Of a DNA stretch of 11,604 bases, positions 1-4,890 are shown piece by piece. The stretch is from NCBI GenBank assembly GCA_902767455.1, contig CACXHH010000109.1, forward strand, positions 1-11,604. Reading direction: 5' to 3'. Position 1 is the first letter of the stretch. Each line of letters opens with the position of its first letter. The DNA comes from an uncultured Eubacteriales bacterium (lineage in GTDB: Bacteria > Bacillota > Clostridia > Christensenellales > Borkfalkiaceae). Both the position numbers and the translations under genes were made by a program. The notes below the pieces were generated by a model, which was not told where the DNA came from, ran no database searches, and worked only from the letters and a program-made list of their open reading frames with translations.

Positions 1-46
1 AATGTTGCCGTTTTTGCATACAATATTGCAAATTTAAGGAGAATAT

Positions 47-934
47 ATGAAACAGATATTAGATACTTTCACAGATAACTACGGGAATCCTATTTTAAAA
101 ATCTATATCTCTACCGCACCTGTTCAGAAAAGACCGAAAATTTTGCACCGTCATACTGAATTTGAAATCTCACTCATTTTGTCCGGCAAAGGAATATACA
201 ATACTGATTTGGGTAATTTTGAATTTTCTACGGGAGATATTTTTCTATTTTCCACAAACGAGTACCATAATATAACCGAAATATTTGAATGCGACGGACA
301 GGAGTATCTTCAGATTTTAAACGTTCAGTTTGCACCGGCGTTCATTTACACCGCGAACAAGCAGCAAGATACGATGTTTATGAATATATTTCTTAACCGT
401 ACCGCACAATTTTGCAACCTTTTGACAAGAGATAATCCATACACGGAACAGTTAAGGCAAAAATTCTTATTCATAAAAAAAGAATGTGAGCAAAAAGAGT
501 CTTGCTATTACACTGAAATTAGAAACAGTATAATCTCTATACTTATTACTGTTTTCAGATATTATAATTACGCCGACTATAAACAACCGTCCACTTCCAT
601 ATACAACGATATAAACGGCTTACAAAAAGCAATTGCATTTATAAACGAAAACTATTGCGAAAAAATATCTTTAGACGACATAGCCGCCTCGGCATATATA
701 TCAAAATTCCATTTTATAAGACTGTTTAAATCGACGTACAATATGACGGTCTGGGATTATATAAACATAAAGAGAATTGATAAAGCCGTCTCCCTTTTAA
801 AGACAACAAACGATACTATAATAAATATCGCCTCGAAAAGCGGGTTCAACACCCCCGCAAACTTTAACAGAATTTTTAAAAAAATTACAGGGGTAACCCC
901 AAAAGAATACCGTCAGCATCATAGACAATCGTGA
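47..934 (+). CDS. AraC-family transcriptional regulator with N-terminal cupin sensor domain
   Basis: This is a 295-residue cytoplasmic DNA-binding regulator. Residues about 15-100 form an AraC-type cupin-like sensor region with an HRHTEFEI motif at 34-41, which in this family often lies by the ligand pocket. Residues about 190-290 form the double helix-turn-helix domain. The first helix-turn-helix is near 207-228 and the second near 256-278. The closing signature GFNTPANFNRIFKK followed by TGVTPKEYR is typical of the family. Length matches cupin-AraC regulators of sugar or glycan genes. The ATG has AAGGAG at 36-41, five bases upstream. The promoter is mostly outside the window. The ligand and targets cannot be read from the sequence. 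The transporter downstream on the same strand, or genes left of the window, are plausible targets. Codon use is AT-rich compared with the operon on the right. Confidence 0.93.
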   Translation: MKQILDTFTDNYGNPILKIYISTAPVQKRPKILHRHTEFEISLILSGKGIYNTDLGNFEFSTGDIFLFSTNEYHNITEIFECDGQEYLQILNVQFAPAFIYTANKQQDTMFMNIFLNRTAQFCNLLTRDNPYTEQLRQKFLFIKKECEQKESCYYTEIRNSIISILITVFRYYNYADYKQPSTSIYNDINGLQKAIAFINENYCEKISLDDIAASAYISKFHFIRLFKSTYNMTVWDYINIKRIDKAVSLLKTTNDTIINIASKSGFNTPANFNRIFKKITGVTPKEYRQHHRQS

Positions 935-958
935 AGATTATCACCTATCGTTTTTCAG

Positions 959-987
959 AAAAAATGCCGTTCTCTTACGAGAACGGC
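959..987 (-). terminator. Intrinsic terminator of the candidate small RNA
   Basis: The perfect 9-bp stem GCCGTTCTC/GAGAACGGC (966-974 with 979-987) has a 4-nt loop. On the minus strand it is followed by A and then six T. On the plus strand no T-run follows, so it mainly serves minus-strand transcription, although the hairpin also lies just after the AraC gene. Confidence 0.8.
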
Positions 988-1123
988 ACCGCAGAATATA
1001 CCGTTTATCGCTTAGTTGTCAGACCAATTACATTTCCCGTATGAGATTTGTATGCGACTAAATGAGTATAGTTCTACCACGTTACTATACTCATACAGGA
1101 AAAAATTATGAAATTAATCTGAC
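959..1123 (-). ncRNA. Candidate structured small RNA, about 165 nt, unknown family
   Basis: A minus-strand promoter (1130-1158) predicts a start at about 1123, exactly where a long closing stem begins. GTCAGATTAATT (1123-1112) pairs with AATTGGTCTGAC (1029-1018) over 12 bp, including two G-U pairs. Inside it, TTTCCTGTATGAG (1102-1090) pairs with CTCATACGGGAAA (1045-1033) over 13 bp with one G-U. A competing 10-bp hairpin, ATGAGTATAG (1094-1085) with CTATACTCAT (1071-1062), shares the TGAG bases, so the two folds are partly exclusive. An unpaired linker leads to an intrinsic terminator at 959-987. I find no convincing reading frame. The unit sits between the AraC gene end and the divergent transporter gene. 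It does not match any RNA family that I recognise. Promoter, fold and terminator are seen in the sequence; that it is a functional RNA is inference. Confidence 0.6.
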
Positions 1124-1129
1124 GATTTC

Positions 1130-1158
1130 ATTTTAACAGAATTATATATCAATGTCAA
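1130..1158 (-). promoter_or_regulatory. Sigma-A type promoter of the candidate small RNA
   Basis: On the minus strand the -35 is TTGACA (1158-1153), then 17 bp, then the -10 TAAAAT (1135-1130) with a TG one base before it (extended -10). It directs transcription leftward, away from the transporter gene. Confidence 0.75.
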
Positions 1159-1262
1159 ATTTATATAAAAACAAAAAAACAATGATTATAAAACACCACG
1201 TTTCCTTAATACATTTCAAAAATAAAACTTTTTTATTGTAACGCTTTGGAGATAAATCAATT

Positions 1263-2207
1263 ATGCAAGCCTTTTTAACAACTCTTATAATGGTAGGTAT
1301 AATGCTTTTAATGGCAATACCGGGATATATTCTTATTAAAACCAAAGCAATTAAGCCCGACAGCATTTCAGCTTTTTCAAAAGTTTTAATGTTCGTTTGT
1401 CAGCCCGCGCTCACAATATATTCATTCAATAAAGCCGATTTCACAAAGGAATTAGGTATCAACCTTTTAATCTTTTTCGGAATTATTACGGCAGTACAGC
1501 TCATATTCATAGGCTTTTTCTACCTGATTTTCCGAAAGAAAATGGAAGATATCAATTACAGGATAACCACTATTGCCACCACCCTTTCAAACTGTTCGTT
1601 TTTAGGTGTGCCGCTTCTGGAAGCTATATTTCCCAATTCACCCAACGTTGCGGCATACTCTATGATGTATTTCCTGTCAATGAACCTTTTGGGGTGGACG
1701 CTTGTTTCCGCTATCATCACACGCGACAAAAAGTATATAAGCGTCAAATCTATGATAATCAATCCTGCTCTTTTGAGTATGGTAGTTGCCTTACCGCTCT
1801 TCTTTACGGGCTTCAAAATCTCGGCGGTAAACGGTCAGTTTTTAGGTCAACTTGAAAACATGATAAACATTCTCGGCAAAATGACTACGCCTTTATGTAT
1901 GCTGGTAATGGGAATGCGGCTTGCGACTATTAAGTTCAAAAACCTATTTACAAACTGGATGCAGTACTTTGCCGTAGGAATTAACCAGATAATGTTTCCG
2001 TTGTTCGTGCTGGGGATTTTATATCTTTTAAATGTAGATAAAGAACTGATGCTTTGTATGTACATAATGTGCGCCTGCCCCATCGCTTCGGTAGTGCAGA
2101 ACTACGCCGAAATTTTAGGCGAAGGTCAGGCGACTGCTGCAAATATGGTACTGCTCGGCTCAATGTGTTCGATTGTAACTTTACCGGTTCTGGCATTATT
2201 GATATAA
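1263..2207 (+). CDS. AEC (auxin efflux carrier) family transporter
   Basis: This is a 314-residue polytopic membrane protein with about ten hydrophobic segments, the usual size for bacterial AEC family (BART superfamily) carriers. Seen motifs include a first helix ending at PGYILIKTKAI, the mid-protein segment SNCSFLGVPLLEAIFP that matches the conserved N-x-G-x-P-L region, NPALLSMVVALPLFF, and MGMRLA before the C-terminal half. Bacterial members move small organic acids such as malate or malonate, but the substrate cannot be assigned here. The ATG is preceded by GGAG about 11 bases upstream, a longish spacing. I see no strong promoter in the AT-rich leader. It is divergent from the candidate small RNA, so the two could share control. 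It ends 62 bp before a hairpin at 2270-2297. Confidence 0.9.
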   Translation: MQAFLTTLIMVGIMLLMAIPGYILIKTKAIKPDSISAFSKVLMFVCQPALTIYSFNKADFTKELGINLLIFFGIITAVQLIFIGFFYLIFRKKMEDINYRITTIATTLSNCSFLGVPLLEAIFPNSPNVAAYSMMYFLSMNLLGWTLVSAIITRDKKYISVKSMIINPALLSMVVALPLFFTGFKISAVNGQFLGQLENMINILGKMTTPLCMLVMGMRLATIKFKNLFTNWMQYFAVGINQIMFPLFVLGILYLLNVDKELMLCMYIMCACPIASVVQNYAEILGEGQATAANMVLLGSMCSIVTLPVLALLI

Positions 2208-2261
2208 TTGTTTTAATGTTATTCGCGCTAATTTTTCATTTTGATATTGCTAATTCATTTT

Positions 2262-2297
2262 AAAAGAAGACAGGGCTTGCAAAAATGCAAGCCCTGT
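2262..2297 (-). terminator. Intrinsic terminator hairpin between transporter and deacetylase genes
   Basis: The perfect 11-bp stem ACAGGGCTTGC/GCAAGCCCTGT (2270-2280 with 2287-2297) has a 6-nt loop. On the minus strand it is followed by CTTCTTTT, which suits the deacetylase transcript. On the plus strand the T-run is poor, but it is the first hairpin after the transporter gene, so it may act in both directions. Confidence 0.7.
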
Positions 2298-2349
2298 TCT
2301 GCTATAAAAATTTAATTCGTTGAACCTTCTACCGCATTTGTTTTATCTT
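2287..2349. repeat. 63-bp direct repeat, copy A
   Basis: This stretch matches 3450-3512 at 61 of 63 positions in the same orientation. On the minus strand it reads DKTNAVEGSTN, a TAA stop, a short spacer and the first arm of the terminator hairpin. The peptide is in frame with the deacetylase but lies after its TGA stop at 2357-2359, separated by codons for T, G and Q. No larger gene covers this copy. Confidence 0.9.
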
Positions 2350-2356
2350 GACCTGT

Positions 2357-3187
2357 TCAAAGTGCTACGGTTTTTCCCGCTTCCACCAAAAGATCTTTGC
2401 CATAGTTGTCTATGTACACGTCGATATCGGTGGGATTGTAAATTAGCTTACCGTCCGCCGATGAAATAAGACTGTCGAATGCTTTTACATAGTTGTATAC
2501 ATCGGTGTTCGTAGCATAGTAAATATCGCCACGCTTGCCCGTCTTTTTTGCGAACTTCTCTATTATATCCCAATTGTCGTTGTCGTTATACTCGTAGCTG
2601 TGTCCCCAAAGGTAGAACAGTTTGGGCGGATTTGACCAAAAATAAGAGCGGCGCTCGTCCGACAAGAACTTATCGGTAAGTTCGTCGAGCCGCGGGTCGT
2701 TATGGTGGCAAGTTGTAGGCATTAATAACCAATTTTGCGGAATGTCAAACTTGCCCGTGGAAACAATGGTTCGTGCGTATTTAATCCCGCACCGAGATAT
2801 TATGTTTGCAGTGCGCTCGTCGCAACTTCCGTTGGCATACGCCATACCGATTATTATCTTGCCAAAAAGCTTTTCAAGGTACTCTCTGTCGGCAAGAATT
2901 TCGCGCGTAGCAACGGCGTCCGAAACCTCGGCAAGCGATAAATGCTTTACGCCGTGCACGGCAACCTCGTGCGCTCCGCCCGAATACAGTTCGAGCGCTT
3001 CCTTTTGCGTGAGCTTTCTTTCGCCCGACTTTTCAGCAAATAGCCCCGAATTAATATTGAACGTACATTTAAGCCCGTACGCGTCCAAAATCTCTACCAA
3101 ACGCTTATCGTATACTACGCCGTCGTCGTAGCTGAGCGTTAACGCTTTGGTCTTAAACTCGGGAAACTTTAAAAACCTGTAATTCAT
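2357..3187 (-). CDS. Polysaccharide deacetylase family protein (NodB-like, carbohydrate esterase 4 type)
   Basis: This is a 276-residue predicted hydrolase with a NodB-type fold. The first catalytic motif is SYDDG at 19-23, with D21/D22 as base and metal ligand. The metal-binding motif HGVKH follows at 78-82, completing the Asp-His-His set. Motif 3 is AYANG at 116-120 and departs from the classic R-x-P-x-G. WGHSYE (H196) sits where a late catalytic His is expected. Known relatives remove N- or O-acetyl groups from glycans, but the substrate here is unknown. No signal peptide or membrane segment is seen, so it is predicted cytoplasmic. AGGGAG lies six bases before the ATG. It has its own promoter (3217-3246). 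It is richer in GC than its flanks and lies between two 63-bp direct repeats. Confidence 0.88.
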   Translation of the reverse strand: MNYRFLKFPEFKTKALTLSYDDGVVYDKRLVEILDAYGLKCTFNINSGLFAEKSGERKLTQKEALELYSGGAHEVAVHGVKHLSLAEVSDAVATREILADREYLEKLFGKIIIGMAYANGSCDERTANIISRCGIKYARTIVSTGKFDIPQNWLLMPTTCHHNDPRLDELTDKFLSDERRSYFWSNPPKLFYLWGHSYEYNDNDNWDIIEKFAKKTGKRGDIYYATNTDVYNYVKAFDSLISSADGKLIYNPTDIDVYIDNYGKDLLVEAGKTVAL

Positions 3188-3216
3188 AATATACTCCCTA
3201 TTTTATTTACGTTAGG

Positions 3217-3246
3217 ATTTTAACATAAACGTCTCCGGGCTGTCAA
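3217..3246 (-). promoter_or_regulatory. Promoter of the polysaccharide deacetylase gene
   Basis: On the minus strand: TTGACA (3246-3241), an 18-bp spacer, then TAAAAT (3222-3217) with TG one base before it (extended -10). The predicted start is about 3210, giving a leader of about 20 nt before the ATG. Confidence 0.7.
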
Positions 3247-3430
3247 CTTGTTTCGTAATGCGGTATAATATAGCCTTCTGAGCAAAACAATATCAAACCA
3301 AAATATTAAATTTGCCCGATATTTTATACGATACAACCTTTACTTGAAACGCTATAAAAGTTTAAACAAAATAAAAAAATTCTATTTATCCATAAGAATA
3401 CAGTATAATGACTTATATATATTTATAGAA

Positions 3431-3461
3431 AACAGGGTTTGCTTTTTTTGCAAGCCCTGTT
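3431..3461 (-). terminator. Terminator-like hairpin after the 45-residue CPNC gene
   Basis: Stem AACAGGGTTTGC/GCAAGCCCTGTT (3431-3442 with 3450-3461) has a 7-nt homopolymer loop and one mismatch or wobble position. It is the counterpart of the hairpin at 2270-2297. The T-run after it on the minus strand is short (TTTTC), so termination may be weak. Confidence 0.5.
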
Positions 3462-3512
3462 CTGCTATAAAAATTTAATTCGTTGAACCTTGTACCGCAT
3501 TTGTCTTATCTT
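3450..3512. repeat. 63-bp direct repeat, copy B
   Basis: This is the second copy of 2287-2349 (61/63 identical, spacing 1163 bp). Here the peptide reads DKTNAVQGSTN and forms the C-terminal end of the small CPNC gene. The repeated DNA also contains one arm of the following hairpin. Confidence 0.9.
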
Positions 3513-3612
3513 TTAAATCCGTTGCAAGATTCCACTTTTCAAAATTTGTTTCCTTTAAATTAAGCCCTTTCTGTTCCGTCTTGCAATTCGGGCATATTTT
3601 ATTTACAAGCAA
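3475..3612 (-). CDS. Small 45-residue CPNC-motif protein, function unknown
   Basis: This short frame starts at TTG with GGAGG (3622-3618) five bases upstream, and a near-consensus promoter lies directly before it. The protein begins MLVNKICPNCKTEQKG and ends ATDLKDKTNAVQGSTN. The single CPNC pair at residues 7-10 resembles the first knuckle of a zinc ribbon, but the second Cys pair is missing. It may therefore be the N-terminal remnant of a larger zinc-ribbon protein, a dimeric zinc-binding peptide, or a pseudogene. The last 11 residues are duplicated after the deacetylase stop codon. The promoter, ribosome-binding site and frame agree, which argues for expression. The function is not known to me. 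Confidence 0.5.
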   Translation of the reverse strand: MLVNKICPNCKTEQKGLNLKETNFEKWNLATDLKDKTNAVQGSTN

Positions 3613-3639
3613 ATTGACCTCCGTATTTCAGCACGAACT

Positions 3640-3668
3640 ATTATAAAATACAGGTCATTTTAAGTCAA
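3640..3668 (-). promoter_or_regulatory. Promoter of the small CPNC gene
   Basis: On the minus strand: TTGACT (3668-3663), exactly 17 bp, then a perfect TATAAT (3645-3640). The predicted start near 3633 leaves about 20 nt of leader containing GGAGG. Confidence 0.75.
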
Positions 3669-3825
3669 GAAATTTATGCCTGAACTTCTCTACTCTTCGT
3701 GCTTGATTAGTATTTTTACCGCTCTAAATGTATCTAAACCGTTCTAAAACTATATATTTGCAGACATTTGCAGACGATTTAGATTAAATTTGTTCTGCAA
3801 TTATTTTATTTTAGTTAAAAAACAT

Positions 3826-3866
3826 AAAAAAATCACCTAAAACCACTATATATTGTGGTTTTAGGT
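3826..3866 (-). terminator. Strong intrinsic terminator in the gene-free region
   Basis: A perfect 12-bp stem ACCTAAAACCAC/GTGGTTTTAGGT (3835-3846 with 3855-3866) has an 8-nt loop. On the minus strand it is followed by GA and seven T. No protein gene ends here. Confidence 0.7.
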
Positions 3867-3892
3867 AAACTTTTGGGGGTAGAGTGCATCTC
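3826..3892 (-). ncRNA. Possible short transcript, about 65 nt, unknown
   Basis: A minus-strand promoter candidate (3899-3927) predicts a start near 3892 and a strong terminator ends the unit at 3826. About 25 nt of 5' sequence containing a run of five C (ACCCCC) precede the terminator hairpin. There is no credible reading frame. It could be an element-encoded small RNA, or only a leader whose gene has been lost. Confidence 0.3.
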
Positions 3893-3898
3893 TTATAT

Positions 3899-3927
3899 AT
3901 TACAGGGATTTTCCTTGGTAAAGTCAA
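3899..3927 (-). promoter_or_regulatory. Promoter candidate for the short transcript
   Basis: On the minus strand: TTGACT (3927-3922), 17 bp, then TGTAAT (3904-3899). Each hexamer matches consensus at five of six positions. The spacer contains the complement of a 10-bp match to the tRNA-Thr anticodon loop (3912-3921). Confidence 0.4.
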
Positions 3928-4027
3928 AGTAGTTTTAATATTAAAAATACTATAAAATAGGCGTTTGCAATTCGTCTGCAAATATTTTAAATGCAAAAAT
4001 TGGGTAAGTTGCACACGACTTAAATAG

Positions 4028-4044
4028 GGAGTAGCCCTACCTAT
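4028..4044 (+). repeat. 17-bp direct repeat, copy 1
   Basis: GGAGTAGCCCTACCTAT is present here and, without mismatch, at 4138-4154, 110 bp apart. Within this copy, TAGGG and CCCTA flank a 5-nt centre, giving a small dyad that includes two bases upstream of the repeat. It interleaves with the paired TTTGCAGACR sites. Confidence 0.7.
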
Positions 4045-4137
4045 GCGAATTTTAGAGTCAATTTCTTTCGTCTGCAAATGTCTGCAATTGGGACAGAAAT
4101 AGGGCGTTTTAGGCAGTTTTAGAGAGTAAACGGGCAA

Positions 4138-4154
4138 GGAGTAGCCCTACCTAT
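4138..4154 (+). repeat. 17-bp direct repeat, copy 2
   Basis: This is the exact second copy of 4028-4044. The upstream bases differ from copy 1, so the dyad is weaker here. It lies 27 bp before the last TTTGCAGACR pair. Confidence 0.7.
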
Positions 4155-4227
4155 AAAACAGCCTTATTTTTTACCTAAAAATGTCTGCAATTCGTCTGCA
4201 AATTTACTTTAACTATACCATTACAAT

Positions 4228-4256
4228 TTGACATATCCTATATATAGTGGTAAAAT
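4228..4256 (+). promoter_or_regulatory. Promoter-like sequence pointing into the antisense of tRNA-Thr(GGT)
   Basis: TTGACA (4228-4233), 17 bp, then TAAAAT (4251-4256), a match of 11 of 12. The predicted start is immediately followed by the plus-strand copy of the tRNA terminator hairpin, then antisense tRNA. It may be a leftover element promoter or a chance match in AT-rich DNA. Confidence 0.4.
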
Positions 4257-4261
4257 ACAAG

Positions 4262-4287
4262 AAAAAACCACCAAATATGGTGGTTTT
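4262..4287 (-). terminator. Intrinsic terminator of tRNA-Thr(GGT)
   Basis: Stem AAAACCACCA/TGGTGGTTTT (4264-4273 with 4278-4287) has a 4-nt loop. It is followed on the minus strand by further T and lies directly after the CCA end of the tRNA. Confidence 0.85.
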
Positions 4288-4289
4288 CT

Positions 4290-4365
<76 letters not shown>

Positions 4366-4425
4366 AAACTCGTTAATTATTAAATTTTTTGTCAAGTGGT
4401 TAGTGGCAGATTTTAGCCTTGTTAC

Positions 4426-4466
4426 TCCTTACCAAGGACGTGCTCTACCGACTGAGCCATAGCAGC
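4426..4466 (-). pseudogene. 5' half of a second tRNA-Thr(GGT), broken after the anticodon loop
   Basis: The minus strand here carries an intact 5' acceptor strand, D arm and anticodon loop (TTGGTAA), then GGA, after which tRNA similarity stops. The second anticodon-stem strand is incomplete, and the T arm and 3' acceptor strand are absent. Similarity to the intact tRNA also covers a few bases upstream (GTTT before GCTGCT). It lies closest to the tRNA promoter. Loss of the 3' half at the anticodon loop fits either site-specific recombination there or decay of a tandem copy. Confidence 0.85.
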
Positions 4467-4505
4467 AAACGAATATAATAAGTACGCTTTTTCAAAAGCA
4501 TAACT

Positions 4506-4534
4506 ATAATATAACAAAAAAATAGAATTGTCAA
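4506..4534 (-). promoter_or_regulatory. Promoter of the tRNA-Thr(GGT) unit
   Basis: On the minus strand: TTGACA (4534-4529), 17 bp, then TATTAT (4511-4506). The predicted start near 4499 is about 33 nt before the broken tRNA copy and about 135 nt before the intact one. A GCTTTT/AAAAGC dyad follows the start. Confidence 0.75.
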
Positions 4535-4619
4535 TAAAAAATCACCTTATTACGAAATTTTTTTAATTAAAATTACGAACGAAAAATCTTTGTGACAAAA
4601 AAATTAAAAATGTTGCAAT

Positions 4620-4678
4620 TTTTAGCTTAAAATAACTTGCAAAATAATTAACGATGTGTTATATTATTTAAGCTAAAA
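4620..4678. repeat. 12-bp inverted repeat flanking the tRNA-Thr(CGT) promoter
   Basis: TTTTAGCTTAAA (4620-4631) and its exact inverse complement TTTAAGCTAAAA (4667-4678) enclose both promoter hexamers. The gap is 35 bp. It could bind a dimeric regulator, or it could be chance in AT-rich DNA. Confidence 0.6.
4637..4665 (+). promoter_or_regulatory. Promoter of tRNA-Thr(CGT)
   Basis: TTGCAA (4637-4642), 17 bp, then TATATT (4660-4665). The predicted start near 4672 leaves a leader of about 13 nt before the mature tRNA. Confidence 0.6.
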
Positions 4679-4684
4679 CAAAGC

Positions 4685-4760
4685 GCTACTGTGGCTCAGT
4701 CGGTAGAGCAGCTGATTCGTAATCAGCAGGTCGCCGGTTCAAGTCCGGCCAGTAGCTCCA
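4685..4760 (+). tRNA. tRNA-Thr (anticodon CGT)
   Basis: This 76-nt cloverleaf includes an encoded CCA. The acceptor stem is GCTACTG with CAGTAGC and discriminator T. The anticodon stem is GCTGA/TCAGC around loop TTCGTAA, giving CGT, which reads ACG. The T arm contains GCCGGTTCAAGTCCGGC. It is divergent from the tRNA-Thr(GGT) unit and has its own promoter and terminator. Confidence 0.96.
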
Positions 4761-4800
4761 AAAACTCGGATGGTCTTTGATTATCCGAGTTTTCTTTTTA
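4761..4800 (+). terminator. Intrinsic terminator of tRNA-Thr(CGT)
   Basis: Stem AAAACTCGGAT/ATCCGAGTTTT (4761-4771 with 4783-4793) has an 11-nt loop and is followed by a T-rich run. It starts right after the CCA end. Confidence 0.88.
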
Positions 4801-4837
4801 TTTTTTCTTTATTTAACTATAATAAATGCTTAACTCG

Positions 4838-4870
4838 TAAAAATCCCGCCGTGATCATCGCGGCGGGATT
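4838..4870 (-). terminator. Intrinsic terminator of the polyamine transport operon
   Basis: Stem AATCCCGCCG/CGGCGGGATT (4842-4851 with 4861-4870) has a 9-nt loop. On the minus strand the stem runs into a stretch of T. It lies about 20 bp after the potD stop codon. Confidence 0.88.
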
Positions 4871-4890
4871 ATTGTATTTAAGCAAAAAGA

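Larger units (their letters stand above)
3757..4202. repeat. Four paired TTTGCAGACR units in opposing orientations (candidate integrase arm sites)
   Basis: This lies in a 650-bp stretch (3613-4262) with no supported gene. Ten-base units occur in pairs. On the plus strand they are at 3757-3766 and 3767-3776. On the minus strand they are at 3962-3971 and 3973-3982 (one degenerate), 4069-4078 and 4079-4088, and 4182-4191 and 4193-4202. A 20-bp core, TTGCAGACATTTGCAGACGA, is shared exactly between 3758-3777 and the inverted copy 4068-4087. A lone degenerate unit sits near 3792-3801. Tandem 10-bp sites flanking a core in opposite orientations are typical of tyrosine-integrase arm sites. A regulator-binding region is the alternative. 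The function is inferred. Confidence 0.6.

Noticed and set aside
966..987. Terminator for the AraC gene on the plus strand
   Set aside because: No T-run follows on the plus strand. The run of six T follows on the minus strand, so it was assigned to the candidate small RNA.
1142..1366. 74-codon minus-strand frame overlapping the transporter start
   Set aside because: It has no recognisable features and overlaps the N-terminus of a clear AEC gene. Its DNA holds the small-RNA promoter region.
2357..2359. TGA of the deacetylase read as a sense codon, extending the protein through the repeated tail
   Set aside because: TGA ends other genes here (AraC gene, glycosyltransferase gene), so a changed code is not supported. 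A past stop mutation or cassette placement explains the in-frame tail better.
3876..3921. Second tRNA relic in inverse orientation (GGTAGAG-TGCATC followed later by TCCTTGGTAA)
   Set aside because: The two matches to tRNA-Thr are split by about 22 unrelated bases and the first part has mismatches. Only the 10-bp loop match is kept as a finding.
3811..4137. 108-codon minus-strand frame containing FCPNC and HLQT
   Set aside because: The FCPNCRHLQT string is encoded by the TTTGCAGACR repeats. The frame runs through an intrinsic terminator, lacks a convincing ribosome-binding site and shows no recognisable fold.
3757..4202. CRISPR array
   Set aside because: The units are only 10 bp, occur in both orientations, and have irregular spacing with no uniform spacers.
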